DNA of 6,779 bases from an uncultured Porphyromonadaceae bacterium (GCA_938027385.1 CALJBF010000282.1:1-6779); one strand, 5' to 3'. Numbered from the stretch's first letter, positions 1 to 6,640 are shown. Notes: generated by a model from the sequence alone, not told the origin. A program made the numbers and translations.

Positions 1-7
1 TTTTCAT
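1..7 (-). CDS. Possible start of a further operon gene, cut by the window edge
   Basis: An ATG on the minus strand at 7-5 is followed by AAA and a further A, the MK… beginning typical of secreted and lipoprotein genes in this group. It lies 60 nt past the susE stop and 21 nt past the hairpin, spacing that suits the next gene of the same locus. In starch-type loci a surface amylase or another binding lipoprotein often follows susE, but only seven bases are visible and nothing about the product can be seen. Confidence 0.25.
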
Positions 8-28
8 GTTCGTTTATCGGTTTTATTG

Positions 29-54
29 GGGTGTGCCGCCGGGGCGGCACACCC
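29..54 (-). terminator. Perfect 12-bp inverted repeat just after susE; possible terminator or mRNA 3'-end hairpin
   Basis: The arms GGGTGTGCCGCC and GGCGGCACACCC are perfectly complementary with only two bases between them, so the practical hairpin is an 11-bp stem with a 4-nt loop. It begins 13 nt past the susE stop. After the stem the minus strand reads CAATAAAACCG, which has no U-tract, so a classical intrinsic terminator is not well supported. It could instead protect the 3' end of the mRNA, or cause partial termination before the next gene. Confidence 0.45.
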
Positions 55-67
55 TCTGATGAATCTG

Positions 68-1333
68 TTATTCTACGATTTTGTAGGTCACGGTGTTGTT
101 GTTGGTGTCGACGGTGAGGTCAATCTCGCAGTCTTCGGCGATCTCGAAGGCCCAGTTGCCCTTGCCGGGAACGTAGGTGCCGGTGAAGAGACCGTTGTTG
201 AACTCACAGGCCACATCGCCGTCGTTGGGGGCGATGCCGATCTGGTCGGGGTTGTCCCAGCCGTCACCCTCCTCAGAAAGCTTAAGGGCAAAACGGAAGT
301 TCAGGTGACCTGCGGGGCAAGCGAACTTGCCTGTATAGATACCAGAGTCAGAGCTGTCGGCCAGACGATAGTTGGCGTAAGCGGCCTCATTGGCCATGCC
401 GGGGCCAACCCAGCCCGAAAGCGAACCAACCAGGTAGATGTATTTGGTCACTACCACAGACGAGGCGCCGGCAGTGATGGTCATCGACATGTTGTTGGCG
501 TCAGACATGTCTACGGTGATGGTATAAGTGCCTGCGGGGAGGTTGGGGAAGTTGTATGCACCCTTACCCTTTACCATGCCGAACGACGAGGTGCCGCCGG
601 TGTATTCGGGATAATCGATGGGGTTGTCATCGGCCTGTGAGCCGTAGGAGTCGGCATCCCAGCCGGTGAGGGCGGTGTAGAAACGGAACATCGGAGCGGC
701 GGGCAGATCGAATACGGCGCTGTAGACCTTCGAGCCGATGGCGTTCTTGGGCTCGAACAGGCGCCAGGGAGCGTAGTGCTCGGCGTTGTTCTCGGTCGGA
801 CCGGCCCAGCCCTCGGGTGAACCTACCAGGTAGATGTAGCCGGGAACAGGGATTGCGAAGTAGCCTTTCACCTTGTTGAGTTTCACGACATTCGAGTTGA
901 TTGCCGAGCCCTCTACGCCGCTGAGGCTTGCGGTGGCGCGGAAATAGACAACGCCGTCATAGTCGCCGGGATATGTCTCCTCAGAGTCGGCGCCGCGGAG
1001 CACGCAGAGACCTGTGGCCACCTCTTCCTGTTTCACGGTGAACACTGCCTTTGTGGCGGGGGTCACGGTGAGGTCATAGGCGCTCGCGAAGTCCTCGGTA
1101 AGCGACATCTGCATCGAGTAGGTTGTTACGGCGGCATAGCCGTAGTCGGGCTGCGAGCAGGCAAACTCGATCACGCCCTTGGGCTGGAGCACCACGTCGG
1201 TGTTCTCCATGGCCGGTGCGTTGAGCACGAACTTGGTCGGTGCCTGGTAGACGGGGTCGCGGTCTTCCTCGCACGAGGTGAAACCGACAACCGCGGCCAG
1301 ACCCAGAGCCAGTGATATTATTGATTTTTTCAT
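68..1333 (-). CDS. susE: SusE-type surface lipoprotein with two tandem carbohydrate-binding domains
   Basis: This 421-residue protein has a lipoprotein signal (MKKSIISLALGLAAVVGFTS, lipobox FTSC, acylated C21) followed by EEDRD, an acidic stretch like Bacteroidetes surface-export signals. Residues about 30-155 match the SusE N-terminal Ig-like domain (PTKFVLNAP, IEFACSQPDYGYAAVTTYSM, VYFRATASL). Two related modules follow with a period of 132 residues: GYIYLVGSPEGWAGP starting at 165 and KYIYLVGSLSGWVGP starting at 297. Each continues into a second conserved block (FRFYTALTGWDAD; FRFALKLSEEGDGWDN). This is the SusE plan of one Ig-like domain plus two modules; SusF has three. B. thetaiotaomicron SusE is 387 residues. 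The role is to hold starch or related alpha-glucan at the surface. It follows susD by 47 nt, and the starts share ACTGAAATGAAA. The call as SusE-like is firm; the exact ligand is inferred. Confidence 0.9.
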   Translation of the reverse strand: MKKSIISLALGLAAVVGFTSCEEDRDPVYQAPTKFVLNAPAMENTDVVLQPKGVIEFACSQPDYGYAAVTTYSMQMSLTEDFASAYDLTVTPATKAVFTVKQEEVATGLCVLRGADSEETYPGDYDGVVYFRATASLSGVEGSAINSNVVKLNKVKGYFAIPVPGYIYLVGSPEGWAGPTENNAEHYAPWRLFEPKNAIGSKVYSAVFDLPAAPMFRFYTALTGWDADSYGSQADDNPIDYPEYTGGTSSFGMVKGKGAYNFPNLPAGTYTITVDMSDANNMSMTITAGASSVVVTKYIYLVGSLSGWVGPGMANEAAYANYRLADSSDSGIYTGKFACPAGHLNFRFALKLSEEGDGWDNPDQIGIAPNDGDVACEFNNGLFTGTYVPGKGNWAFEIAEDCEIDLTVDTNNNTVTYKIVE

Positions 1334-1380
1334 TTCAGTTTCTGTTTAAGCTGTTTTGAAATCGGCTTTGAGCGGTAAGA

Positions 1381-3099
1381 TCAATAGCCGGGGTTCTGGG
1401 TGTAACCGTTGCGGGTGATGACCGACGAGGGGATGGGGTAGACAACGAAACGTGCGTCGTAGTCGATGCCCTGGCGGTTTGTGGTGCCCTTGTAGTTCCA
1501 GGTGTAGCCCGAAATCCAGCGGTTCTGGCGGATCAGGTCGGTGCGGCGGCTGCACTCCTGGTAGAGTTCGCGCTGACGCTCGTTGTAAAGCTCTGTCAGG
1601 TTGATGGTGGTGTAGGGGTCAAGGCCGGCGCGCTTGCGGATGTAGTTCACGTAAGTGAGAGCCTTGGCGGCATCGCCACCGCCGTTGAGGGCGGCCTCGG
1701 CAGCAGAGAGGTAGATCTCGGCCAGACGGATCATGCCGTAGTCGGCAGCGGCGTACGTACCGAAGTTCTCGATGGGGGGCGACATGGTCACGTCAACATT
1801 GTTGTTGTCGTCGATGTACCAGTTGGTGTACTTGATGGCGGGGAAACCGTTCGAGCCGTAGCCGTCCTGGCTCATCTCGCCGCCTTCGAGCTGGAAACCG
1901 TCTTTGGCGGTCTTCCAGAACTTGGTGCGCTTGTCGGGCGATACGCTGTATGTGGCGTCGCTCCAGTCGAAGTTGTAGATCATCTGGGGACGTGCGGCCG
2001 CACACTTCCAGCCCTGCTGGGTGTTGTAGTCGGCCTTAGAGATCTTCCATTTATCGTCGGCGGTCGACTCGGCGGCCTGGGCGTGCAGCATCACTGCGGC
2101 GCCTGCGTATGACTCAAGGCCCTGGCCGCCGTTTACAGCGGCGATCTGCGAGATGATCGGCCAGATGATCTCGCCGGTGTGGTCCTTGGTGTTGATGAAG
2201 TCACGGTTGTTGGCGCCGAAGAGCTGGTGGTAGCCCTTTGCAAGACCGGTGCCGTCCATGCCACCCTTGCCTACGCGGGCAATGACGGCCTCGGCGTGGT
2301 TGTAGCAGTCGGCCCAGCGGGGCGTGCCGGTCCATACCTCGGCGTTGAGGTAGAATTTCACCAGAAGAGACTCGGCCACGTCAAGACCCACGTAACCGTA
2401 GGCGGGACGGTTGTCGGGTTCGTTCTCCTTGTACCAGGCAACGACCTCCTCGAGTTCGGCGGTGATGTTGTCGAACACAGCCTTACGCCCCTCCTTGAAG
2501 TTCGAGCTGAGCTGTGCGGGCACCTCGCCGGCCTTTACCTCGGGGCCAGCCCAGGGCACATTGCCGAACAGGTCGATCAGATAGAAGTACGATGCGGCGC
2601 GCAGGATGTGGCACTGGCGTGTGAAACGGTCGAACTTGGCCTGCTGGTCGGCGGTGAGTTCGCCGAACTTGGTCTGCATGAAGTCGTTGCAGATACAGAT
2701 GTTGGTCATCAGGCGGTAGTATGCGCCCTCGATACAGGTGTTGGCGGGGTTCTGGCCCGATGTTCCGTACTGGAACTCGTGGTCGATGGCGTCACCCACG
2801 GGGAGCCAGCACGACTCGTCGGTGGGGATTTCCTCAAGGTTGTAGATGGCGCGCTGGAAGGTCGACATACCGCCGTCCATCGAGGTGAGGGTGTTGCCGC
2901 CGTTGGCGCCGTAGGTGGAATACTGCAGGTAAACGTCGCCCATGACGCGGTCCATATAGGCGTCGGGGTCGCTGGGGAACATGCCGGGACCTGCGAGCGA
3001 GGGGTCGTTGGGATCGACATTCAGGTCATCCACGCACGAGCTCGCGCCGAGCATCACTGCGGCAGCACCCAGGGCTATGATATATTTGTTGAGTTTCAT
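1381..3099 (-). CDS. susD: SusD/RagB-family outer-membrane glycan-binding lipoprotein
   Basis: This 572-residue protein is slightly longer than B. thetaiotaomicron SusD (551). It would be anchored to the cell surface and act as the lid on SusC, capturing glycan for import. The signal peptide (KLNKYIIALGAAAVMLGASS) ends in a lipobox with acylated C22, followed by acidic VDD. Family features in order are: a TPR-like helical segment (YYRLMTNICICNDFMQTKFG, 127-146), HILRAASYFYLIDLFGNVPW (164-183), NRDFINTKDHTGEIIWPI (298-315), DYGMIRLAEIYLSAAEAALN (453-472), YVNYIRKRAGL (483-493), ELYNERQRELYQECSRRTDL (503-522), and the C-terminal signature YPIPSSVITRNGYTQNPGY (554-572). The start at 3099 is supported by the signal peptide. 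It lies 21 nt after the susC stop, so translational coupling or polarity from the susC amber codon is plausible. The substrate is inferred only from the neighbouring susE. The frame is intact. Confidence 0.95.
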   Translation of the reverse strand: MKLNKYIIALGAAAVMLGASSCVDDLNVDPNDPSLAGPGMFPSDPDAYMDRVMGDVYLQYSTYGANGGNTLTSMDGGMSTFQRAIYNLEEIPTDESCWLPVGDAIDHEFQYGTSGQNPANTCIEGAYYRLMTNICICNDFMQTKFGELTADQQAKFDRFTRQCHILRAASYFYLIDLFGNVPWAGPEVKAGEVPAQLSSNFKEGRKAVFDNITAELEEVVAWYKENEPDNRPAYGYVGLDVAESLLVKFYLNAEVWTGTPRWADCYNHAEAVIARVGKGGMDGTGLAKGYHQLFGANNRDFINTKDHTGEIIWPIISQIAAVNGGQGLESYAGAAVMLHAQAAESTADDKWKISKADYNTQQGWKCAAARPQMIYNFDWSDATYSVSPDKRTKFWKTAKDGFQLEGGEMSQDGYGSNGFPAIKYTNWYIDDNNNVDVTMSPPIENFGTYAAADYGMIRLAEIYLSAAEAALNGGGDAAKALTYVNYIRKRAGLDPYTTINLTELYNERQRELYQECSRRTDLIRQNRWISGYTWNYKGTTNRQGIDYDARFVVYPIPSSVITRNGYTQNPGY

Positions 3100-3120
3100 T
3101 TCAGTCGGTTTTGGATAGGA

Positions 3121-4641
3121 TTAGAATGTTGCGATCAGACCCAGCGTGAACGATACCGGACGCGGGTAGATGTTGTTGTCGATGCCCGAGAACACCTCAG
3201 GGTCGAGACCTTTGTATTTGGTGATCACGAACGGGTTCTGGCATGCGCCGTAGAGACGCAGACGCAGGGCGTTGTTGAGCAGGTTGTCCCAGGTGTAGCC
3301 CACGGTGATGTTGTCGCAGCGGATGAACGAGGCGTTCTGCACGAAGTAGTCAGAGAGGGCGTAGGCCTGCTCGGCGTTGTTGAAGTAGAAGTCGTTCTTG
3401 ATCACGTTGTTGAGGCCGTAGCGGTCAACTGTGGCGATGTTGCAGCGGTCACGCTCCATCTGGTTGAACACCCAGTTGCCGACAGAGGCGCGGAGCACGA
3501 TGCCGAAGTCCCAGTTCTTCCAGTTGACGTTGTTCTGCCAGTTGAAGGTCACCTTGGGTTCGGGCGAGTGGAAGTTGATCAGGTCGGCGTCGGTAATCTG
3601 GCCGTCGCCGTTCTGGTCTACGTACTGGCCGAGCACAGGCTTGCCGTCGTTGTCATATACCTGCTGGTAAACGCGGTAGGTGTTGGCAGCCTCGCCCTGG
3701 ATGAACCACTCGAGGTTACCGCCGTAGCTGAGGCCGCGGTCGGGGTTGGGCTGCATCGAGCCTTCGCCCGAGAGTTCGGTGATCTTGTTGCGGTTCCAGG
3801 CGATGTTGAGGTTCGATGTCCACACCAGGTTGTCGGTAACGACAGGCTTGGTGCCGATGTTCACCTCAAGACCGTAGTTGCGCAGTGTGCCGATGTTGGT
3901 GGTAAGGTAGTCAGAGGTGTTGAGGCCTTTCACGGGACCGCGGGCAAGCAGGTCGGTGGTGTTGCGCAGATACCAGTCGATGTTGGCCGTGATGCGGTTG
4001 TTAAGGAACGAGAAGTCCATGCCGACGTTCCATGTTGTGGTGGTCTCCCACTTCAGGTTGGCGTCGTAAGCCTTGGGGTAGAGGGGGTTGATCCAGTTTC
4101 CGTTCTCGTCGACATACTGGAAACCTGCGCTCTCAGAGCTGGTGTAGAGCGGGAGGTAGGGCCAGTAGTTGCCGCCGATGTCCTGCTGGCCGGTCTGGCC
4201 CCAGCCGAGGCGGAGTTTCCACTCGTTGAGCACGTCAGAGTCGCGCAGGCCCGGGAGGTTGTTGATCTTCCAGCCGAGAGCCAGCGAGGGGAACAGAGCC
4301 CAGCGGTTGTCTTTCGAGAAACGCGACACACCGTCGTCACGCAGGGTGAAGGTGAGCATGTAGGTGTCGTCGAACATGTAGTTCAGACGGCCGTAGAACG
4401 AAATCAGCGAATACTGCGGGCCGTGTGCGCTACCCCAGGGCATGTTCACGGCGTTACCGGCGAGTTCGCCGATGGCGTTGGTCTGCGAGGGGTTGACGGT
4501 GTAGACGCCGGTAGCGTCATCGTATGTGAACTGGTCGTAACCGATCGAAGCCACACGTGTGCTTGAACGGCCGTAGTACGAGAAACGCTGCCAGTCGTAA
4601 CCGGCCATTACATCGAGGTTCGACTTGATGGCGGTGAACAC
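3121..4641 (-). CDS. susC: SusC C-terminal part: remainder of the outer-membrane beta-barrel (506 codons after the premature TAG)
   Basis: This frame continues directly from the TAG. Its first codon is GTG (4641-4639), and the first ATG is codon 12 (4608-4606). SusC barrel motifs occur in family order: LDVMAGYDWQRF (9-20), YGRLNYMFDDTYMLTFTLR (83-101), FPSLALGWKI (117-126), LRLGWGQTGQQDIG (143-156), an EF-hand-like loop DQNGDGQITDAD (342-353), NASFIRCDNITVGY (436-449), and a C-terminus RPVSFTLGLIATF ending in Phe, as expected for a BAM-recognised barrel. It has no signal peptide, plug or TonB box, so as a separate product it could not be exported or insert normally. It makes sense only as the continuation of the upstream part. 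Its own stop is TAA (3123-3121). Independent initiation at GTG is possible but has no supporting signal. Confidence 0.85.
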   Translation of the reverse strand: MFTAIKSNLDVMAGYDWQRFSYYGRSSTRVASIGYDQFTYDDATGVYTVNPSQTNAIGELAGNAVNMPWGSAHGPQYSLISFYGRLNYMFDDTYMLTFTLRDDGVSRFSKDNRWALFPSLALGWKINNLPGLRDSDVLNEWKLRLGWGQTGQQDIGGNYWPYLPLYTSSESAGFQYVDENGNWINPLYPKAYDANLKWETTTTWNVGMDFSFLNNRITANIDWYLRNTTDLLARGPVKGLNTSDYLTTNIGTLRNYGLEVNIGTKPVVTDNLVWTSNLNIAWNRNKITELSGEGSMQPNPDRGLSYGGNLEWFIQGEAANTYRVYQQVYDNDGKPVLGQYVDQNGDGQITDADLINFHSPEPKVTFNWQNNVNWKNWDFGIVLRASVGNWVFNQMERDRCNIATVDRYGLNNVIKNDFYFNNAEQAYALSDYFVQNASFIRCDNITVGYTWDNLLNNALRLRLYGACQNPFVITKYKGLDPEVFSGIDNNIYPRPVSFTLGLIATF

Positions 4642-4644
4642 CTA
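4642..4644 (-). other. In-frame amber (TAG) codon within susC
   Basis: The plus strand reads cta here, which is TAG on the coding strand, between AAG (K528) and GTG (V530). The frame is unchanged across it. A one-base change from CAG (Gln, C to T) is the simplest origin; AAG or GAG are also one step away. Nearby glutamine in the same gene uses CAG, for example in DWQRF just downstream. The normal stops of the three genes are TAA (susC), TGA (susD) and TAA (susE). Confidence 0.9.
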
Positions 4645-6228
4645 CTTGTAGATTGCGTAGAACGAGAGCATGGTGTTGCGCTGAACCTCATACCAGTGGT
4701 AGAGTGTCTCGGCGCCGAGGGCGTTGTTGCCGGGCAGACGGGTGTCGAGCCACGACTGAACCGAGTTCTGAGCGGTGCGGCTGTACTGGTAGTTACGCGA
4801 TACCTGATAACCGAGGTTCAGGTTGAGGTGGAGTTCGGGGAGGAAGTGCAGGGCGTAGTCGAGCTGCAGGTTACCGGTCGACGAGAACGACTTGTGCTGG
4901 TTGTTCTTGTCGTCGAGCAGCGACACGGGGTTCTGGATGGCGTCGCGGTTGAGCGAGCCGCCGGGGGCGAACTGGTACCAGCCGTTGAAGATCGAGGGCA
5001 TGGCCTTGCCTGTGCCGTCGACAGTGGTGTAGTTGGCCTTTACGGGCTTGGTGGGGTCGGCCGAGAGGGCGTTGCCGAGAGCCGAGAGGTCAGCCTCGCG
5101 GGTCTTCACGTATGTGCCCTGCACGTTTGCCTGAACCGACAGATGGTCGTCGAAGAATTTCGGGGTGAGGTTGAAACCGGCGGTCACGCGCTGCATGCCC
5201 GAGGTCTTCACGATACCTTTGTTATTGGTGTAGCCCACGTTGACGCGGTAAGGGAGGAAACCTGCCACGCCGCCTACAGAGAGGTTATAGTCCTGCGACA
5301 CGGTGGTGCGCAGAACCTCTTTCTGCCAGTCGGTATCGTACATCTTGCCGTTGTAGCCGAGCTGTGCGATGGCCGATTCGGTGCCCACGCGGTTGGTAAC
5401 GAAGTCGGTGAACTCTGCGGCGTTCATCACGTCGAAAGTCTTGCGGGCGGTGTTCACGGTCATGTTGGCCGAGAAGTTAACCTGGGGCTTGCCGCCGCGG
5501 CCTTTCTTGGTGGTGATGATGATGACGCCGTTAGATGCGCGCGAACCGTAGATGGCGGTTGCCGAGGCATCCTTGAGCACGGTCATCGACTCGATGTTCT
5601 GCGGGTTGATCATTGTCATGGCCGATACGCCGCCGCCGTTCGACTGGTTCGACTGGGGCACGCCGTCGATGACGATAAGGGGGTCGTTCGATGCCGAGAG
5701 CGACGAGCCGCCACGGATACGGATCGAAGCGCCGCCGGTGGGGTTACCGCCGTCGGTTGTAACGACCACGCCGGGCGATGCGCCCACCAGGAGGTCCTGG
5801 GTCGAGACGGCGATGCCGGCCTCGATTTCATCGGGCTTGATTACGGCCACAGAACCGGTGGCGTCAGATTTCTTGACGGCACCGTAACCGATGGCCACCA
5901 CCTCGTTCAGGGCGATAGCGCCCGACTCGAGCTGGATGTTGATGATCGTGCGGTCGTTTACGGCCACACGTTTGGTGTCATACCCCACGTATGATACCAC
6001 GAGAGTTGCATTGGGGGCACAGTTGATGGTGTACTCGCCATCGATGTTGGTGGCGGTGCCGGTGGTTGTACCCTCCACCAGGATGCTTGCACCGATCAGC
6101 GGCTCATTGTCGGGATCGGACACAACACCACTGACGGTGATGGACTGGGCCGACGCGCCGAGGGCGCACAGCAGACCCACCACGAGAAATAGGAATTTCC
6201 TTGCTATTCCTGTCTGTGAATGTCTCAT
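4642..6228 (-). CDS. susC: SusC N-terminal part: signal peptide, regulatory-like domain, plug, first barrel strands (528 aa, ends at premature TAG)
   Basis: The start ATG (6228-6226) is chosen because a typical signal peptide follows at once: basic n-region (R2, R10, K11), hydrophobic core FLFLVVGLLCALG, and predicted cleavage after A27 in GASA-QS. Residues about 29-100 resemble the carboxypeptidase-D regulatory-like domain (TVSGVVSDPDNEPLIGASI, then NIDGEYTI and VVSYVGY). LNEVVAIGYG (108-116) occupies the TonB-box-like position common in SusC. The plug runs from about 120 to 243, with SIRIRGGSSL (168-177), DPLIVIDGVPQ (182-192), INPQNIESMTVLKDASATAI (207-226) and YGSRASNGVIIITTKKG (227-243). 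Barrel strands start near 247. No STN domain is seen before the regulatory-like domain, so there is no sign of anti-sigma signalling. Translation stops at codon 529, giving about half a transporter. No clear Shine-Dalgarno precedes the start. Confidence 0.9.
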   Translation of the reverse strand: MRHSQTGIARKFLFLVVGLLCALGASAQSITVSGVVSDPDNEPLIGASILVEGTTTGTATNIDGEYTINCAPNATLVVSYVGYDTKRVAVNDRTIINIQLESGAIALNEVVAIGYGAVKKSDATGSVAVIKPDEIEAGIAVSTQDLLVGASPGVVVTTDGGNPTGGASIRIRGGSSLSASNDPLIVIDGVPQSNQSNGGGVSAMTMINPQNIESMTVLKDASATAIYGSRASNGVIIITTKKGRGGKPQVNFSANMTVNTARKTFDVMNAAEFTDFVTNRVGTESAIAQLGYNGKMYDTDWQKEVLRTTVSQDYNLSVGGVAGFLPYRVNVGYTNNKGIVKTSGMQRVTAGFNLTPKFFDDHLSVQANVQGTYVKTREADLSALGNALSADPTKPVKANYTTVDGTGKAMPSIFNGWYQFAPGGSLNRDAIQNPVSLLDDKNNQHKSFSSTGNLQLDYALHFLPELHLNLNLGYQVSRNYQYSRTAQNSVQSWLDTRLPGNNALGAETLYHWYEVQRNTMLSFYAIYK

Positions 6229-6405
6229 GTAAGATAAATTGAAATTAATGGATTTTTCATGATAATATATATCATATCAGGCAAATCTGTACGAAAGCGG
6301 ATTCATGGCTGATTGCGGGATTATCCAGACCGGTACGGGGCATGCGGCTCTAAAGGGGGAACCGCCCCATGCAGTAATTCATGGCTAATCTTAATTAGAT
6401 GAGAT

Positions 6406-6432
6406 TAATATTGCCGCCATGCGGCAATATTA
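6406..6432 (-). promoter_or_regulatory. Perfect 12-bp hairpin with ATG in its 3-nt loop
   Basis: On the minus strand the arms TAATATTGCCGC and GCGGCAATATTA flank a loop reading ATG. The pairing is perfect and combines a GC-rich apical half with an AT-rich base. No U-tract follows, so it is not an evident terminator. It lies about 50-70 nt into the predicted susC leader. The loop ATG opens a nine-codon reading frame (6420-6391, MAAILISSN). Confidence 0.7.
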
Positions 6433-6435
6433 CAT

Positions 6436-6449
6436 GCGCCCCGGGGCGC
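6436..6449. repeat. 14-bp perfect GC palindrome
   Basis: GCGCCCCGGGGCGC is self-complementary and every base is G or C. It lies 3 bp from the 12-bp hairpin. As RNA it could form a 5-bp stem with a CCGG loop; as DNA it could be a dimer-binding site. Confidence 0.7.
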
Positions 6450-6482
6450 GTGCTCTACACAATTTCACTTTAGAATCAGCGG

Positions 6483-6513
6483 CAAATTTAATGTTTATTG
6501 TTTAAAACGGAAA
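6483..6513 (-). promoter_or_regulatory. Candidate Bacteroidetes-type promoter for the sus operon
   Basis: On the minus strand TAAATTTG (6490-6483) matches the Bacteroides -7 consensus TAnnTTTG exactly. A TTTC (6513-6510), one base from the -33 TTTG, lies 19 nt upstream, which is normal spacing. Transcription would start near 6478-6475 and give a leader of about 250 nt before the susC ATG. Nothing better was found nearer to susC: CAGATTTG at 6289-6282 lacks the first consensus T and has no -33 partner. Confidence 0.5.
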
Positions 6514-6601
6514 CGCCCGCCCCCTCCACACCCCATATTTTAATCTTTTTTTAACATATATTCACAGAGCGGGCGCCCCCTACCCACGCCGTTTCACATT
6601 T

Positions 6602-6627
6602 CACCGGGCATGGGGGCACCCCCGGTG
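6602..6627. repeat. Inverted repeat with G- and C-run centre
   Basis: CACCGGG (6602-6608) pairs with CCCGGTG (6621-6627). The 12-nt centre has a G5 run and begins a C-run, so alternative pairings exist. No terminator U-tract is present. Its role is not recognised. Confidence 0.5.
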
Positions 6628-6640
6628 TTTCAGTTAGGCG

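Larger units (their letters stand above)
3121..6228 (-). pseudogene. susC: SusC-type TonB-dependent transporter interrupted by one in-frame amber codon
   Basis: The two open frames 6228-4642 and 4641-3121 are one gene: they share a reading frame, abut exactly, and together span 1035 codons, close to the usual 1000-1050 of SusC/RagA proteins. The N-terminal part has the signal peptide, carboxypeptidase-regulatory-like domain, plug and first barrel strands. The C-terminal part has the rest of the barrel and the terminal phenylalanine. Sequence on either side of the TAG at 4644-4642 reads as continuous SusC (…SFYAIYK, stop, VFTAIKSNLDVMAGYDW…), so nothing appears deleted or shifted. The protein would sit in the outer membrane and import glycan oligosaccharides with TonB-ExbBD energy. 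Calling it a pseudogene assumes the stop is real and not suppressed. It is the first gene of an apparent operon, with susD only 21 nt downstream. Confidence 0.75.
6229..6482 (-). promoter_or_regulatory. Long structured 5' leader of susC
   Basis: This 254-nt stretch between the candidate promoter and susC has no gene of normal size. It holds two adjacent strong hairpins (6449-6436 and 6432-6406), nested AT-rich inverted repeats (TAATCT and AGATTA at 6386-6407), a 10-bp direct repeat (minus AGCCATGAAT at 6386-6377 and 6310-6301), and a short AT-rich inverted repeat (ATGATA/TATCAT, 6259-6275) close to the start codon. The last 20 nt before the ATG are AT-rich with no Shine-Dalgarno, normal for this phylum. 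Such a leader could host post-transcriptional control, but no known riboswitch is recognised. Confidence 0.4.

Noticed and set aside
2179..4566. A 795-codon open frame on the plus strand, opposite susC and susD
   Set aside because: It is in exact codon register with the sense genes, so antisense stops would need sense TTA, CTA or TCA codons, which this GC-rich genome rarely uses. The translation is Val/Gly/His-rich with no recognisable domain and crosses the susC-susD spacer. The frames at 4696-5994 and 26-640 are shadows of the same kind.
4600..4700. Insertion, deletion or frameshift as cause of the susC break
   Set aside because: Both sides are in the same frame, conserved SusC sequence resumes at once, and total length is normal. 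No repeats or insertion-sequence ends flank the site.
3121..6228. A naturally two-part SusC transporter made as separate subunits
   Set aside because: The second part has no signal peptide or start signal beyond a chance GTG after the stop. The split falls within one barrel at a single base with no spacer, as a point mutation would produce.
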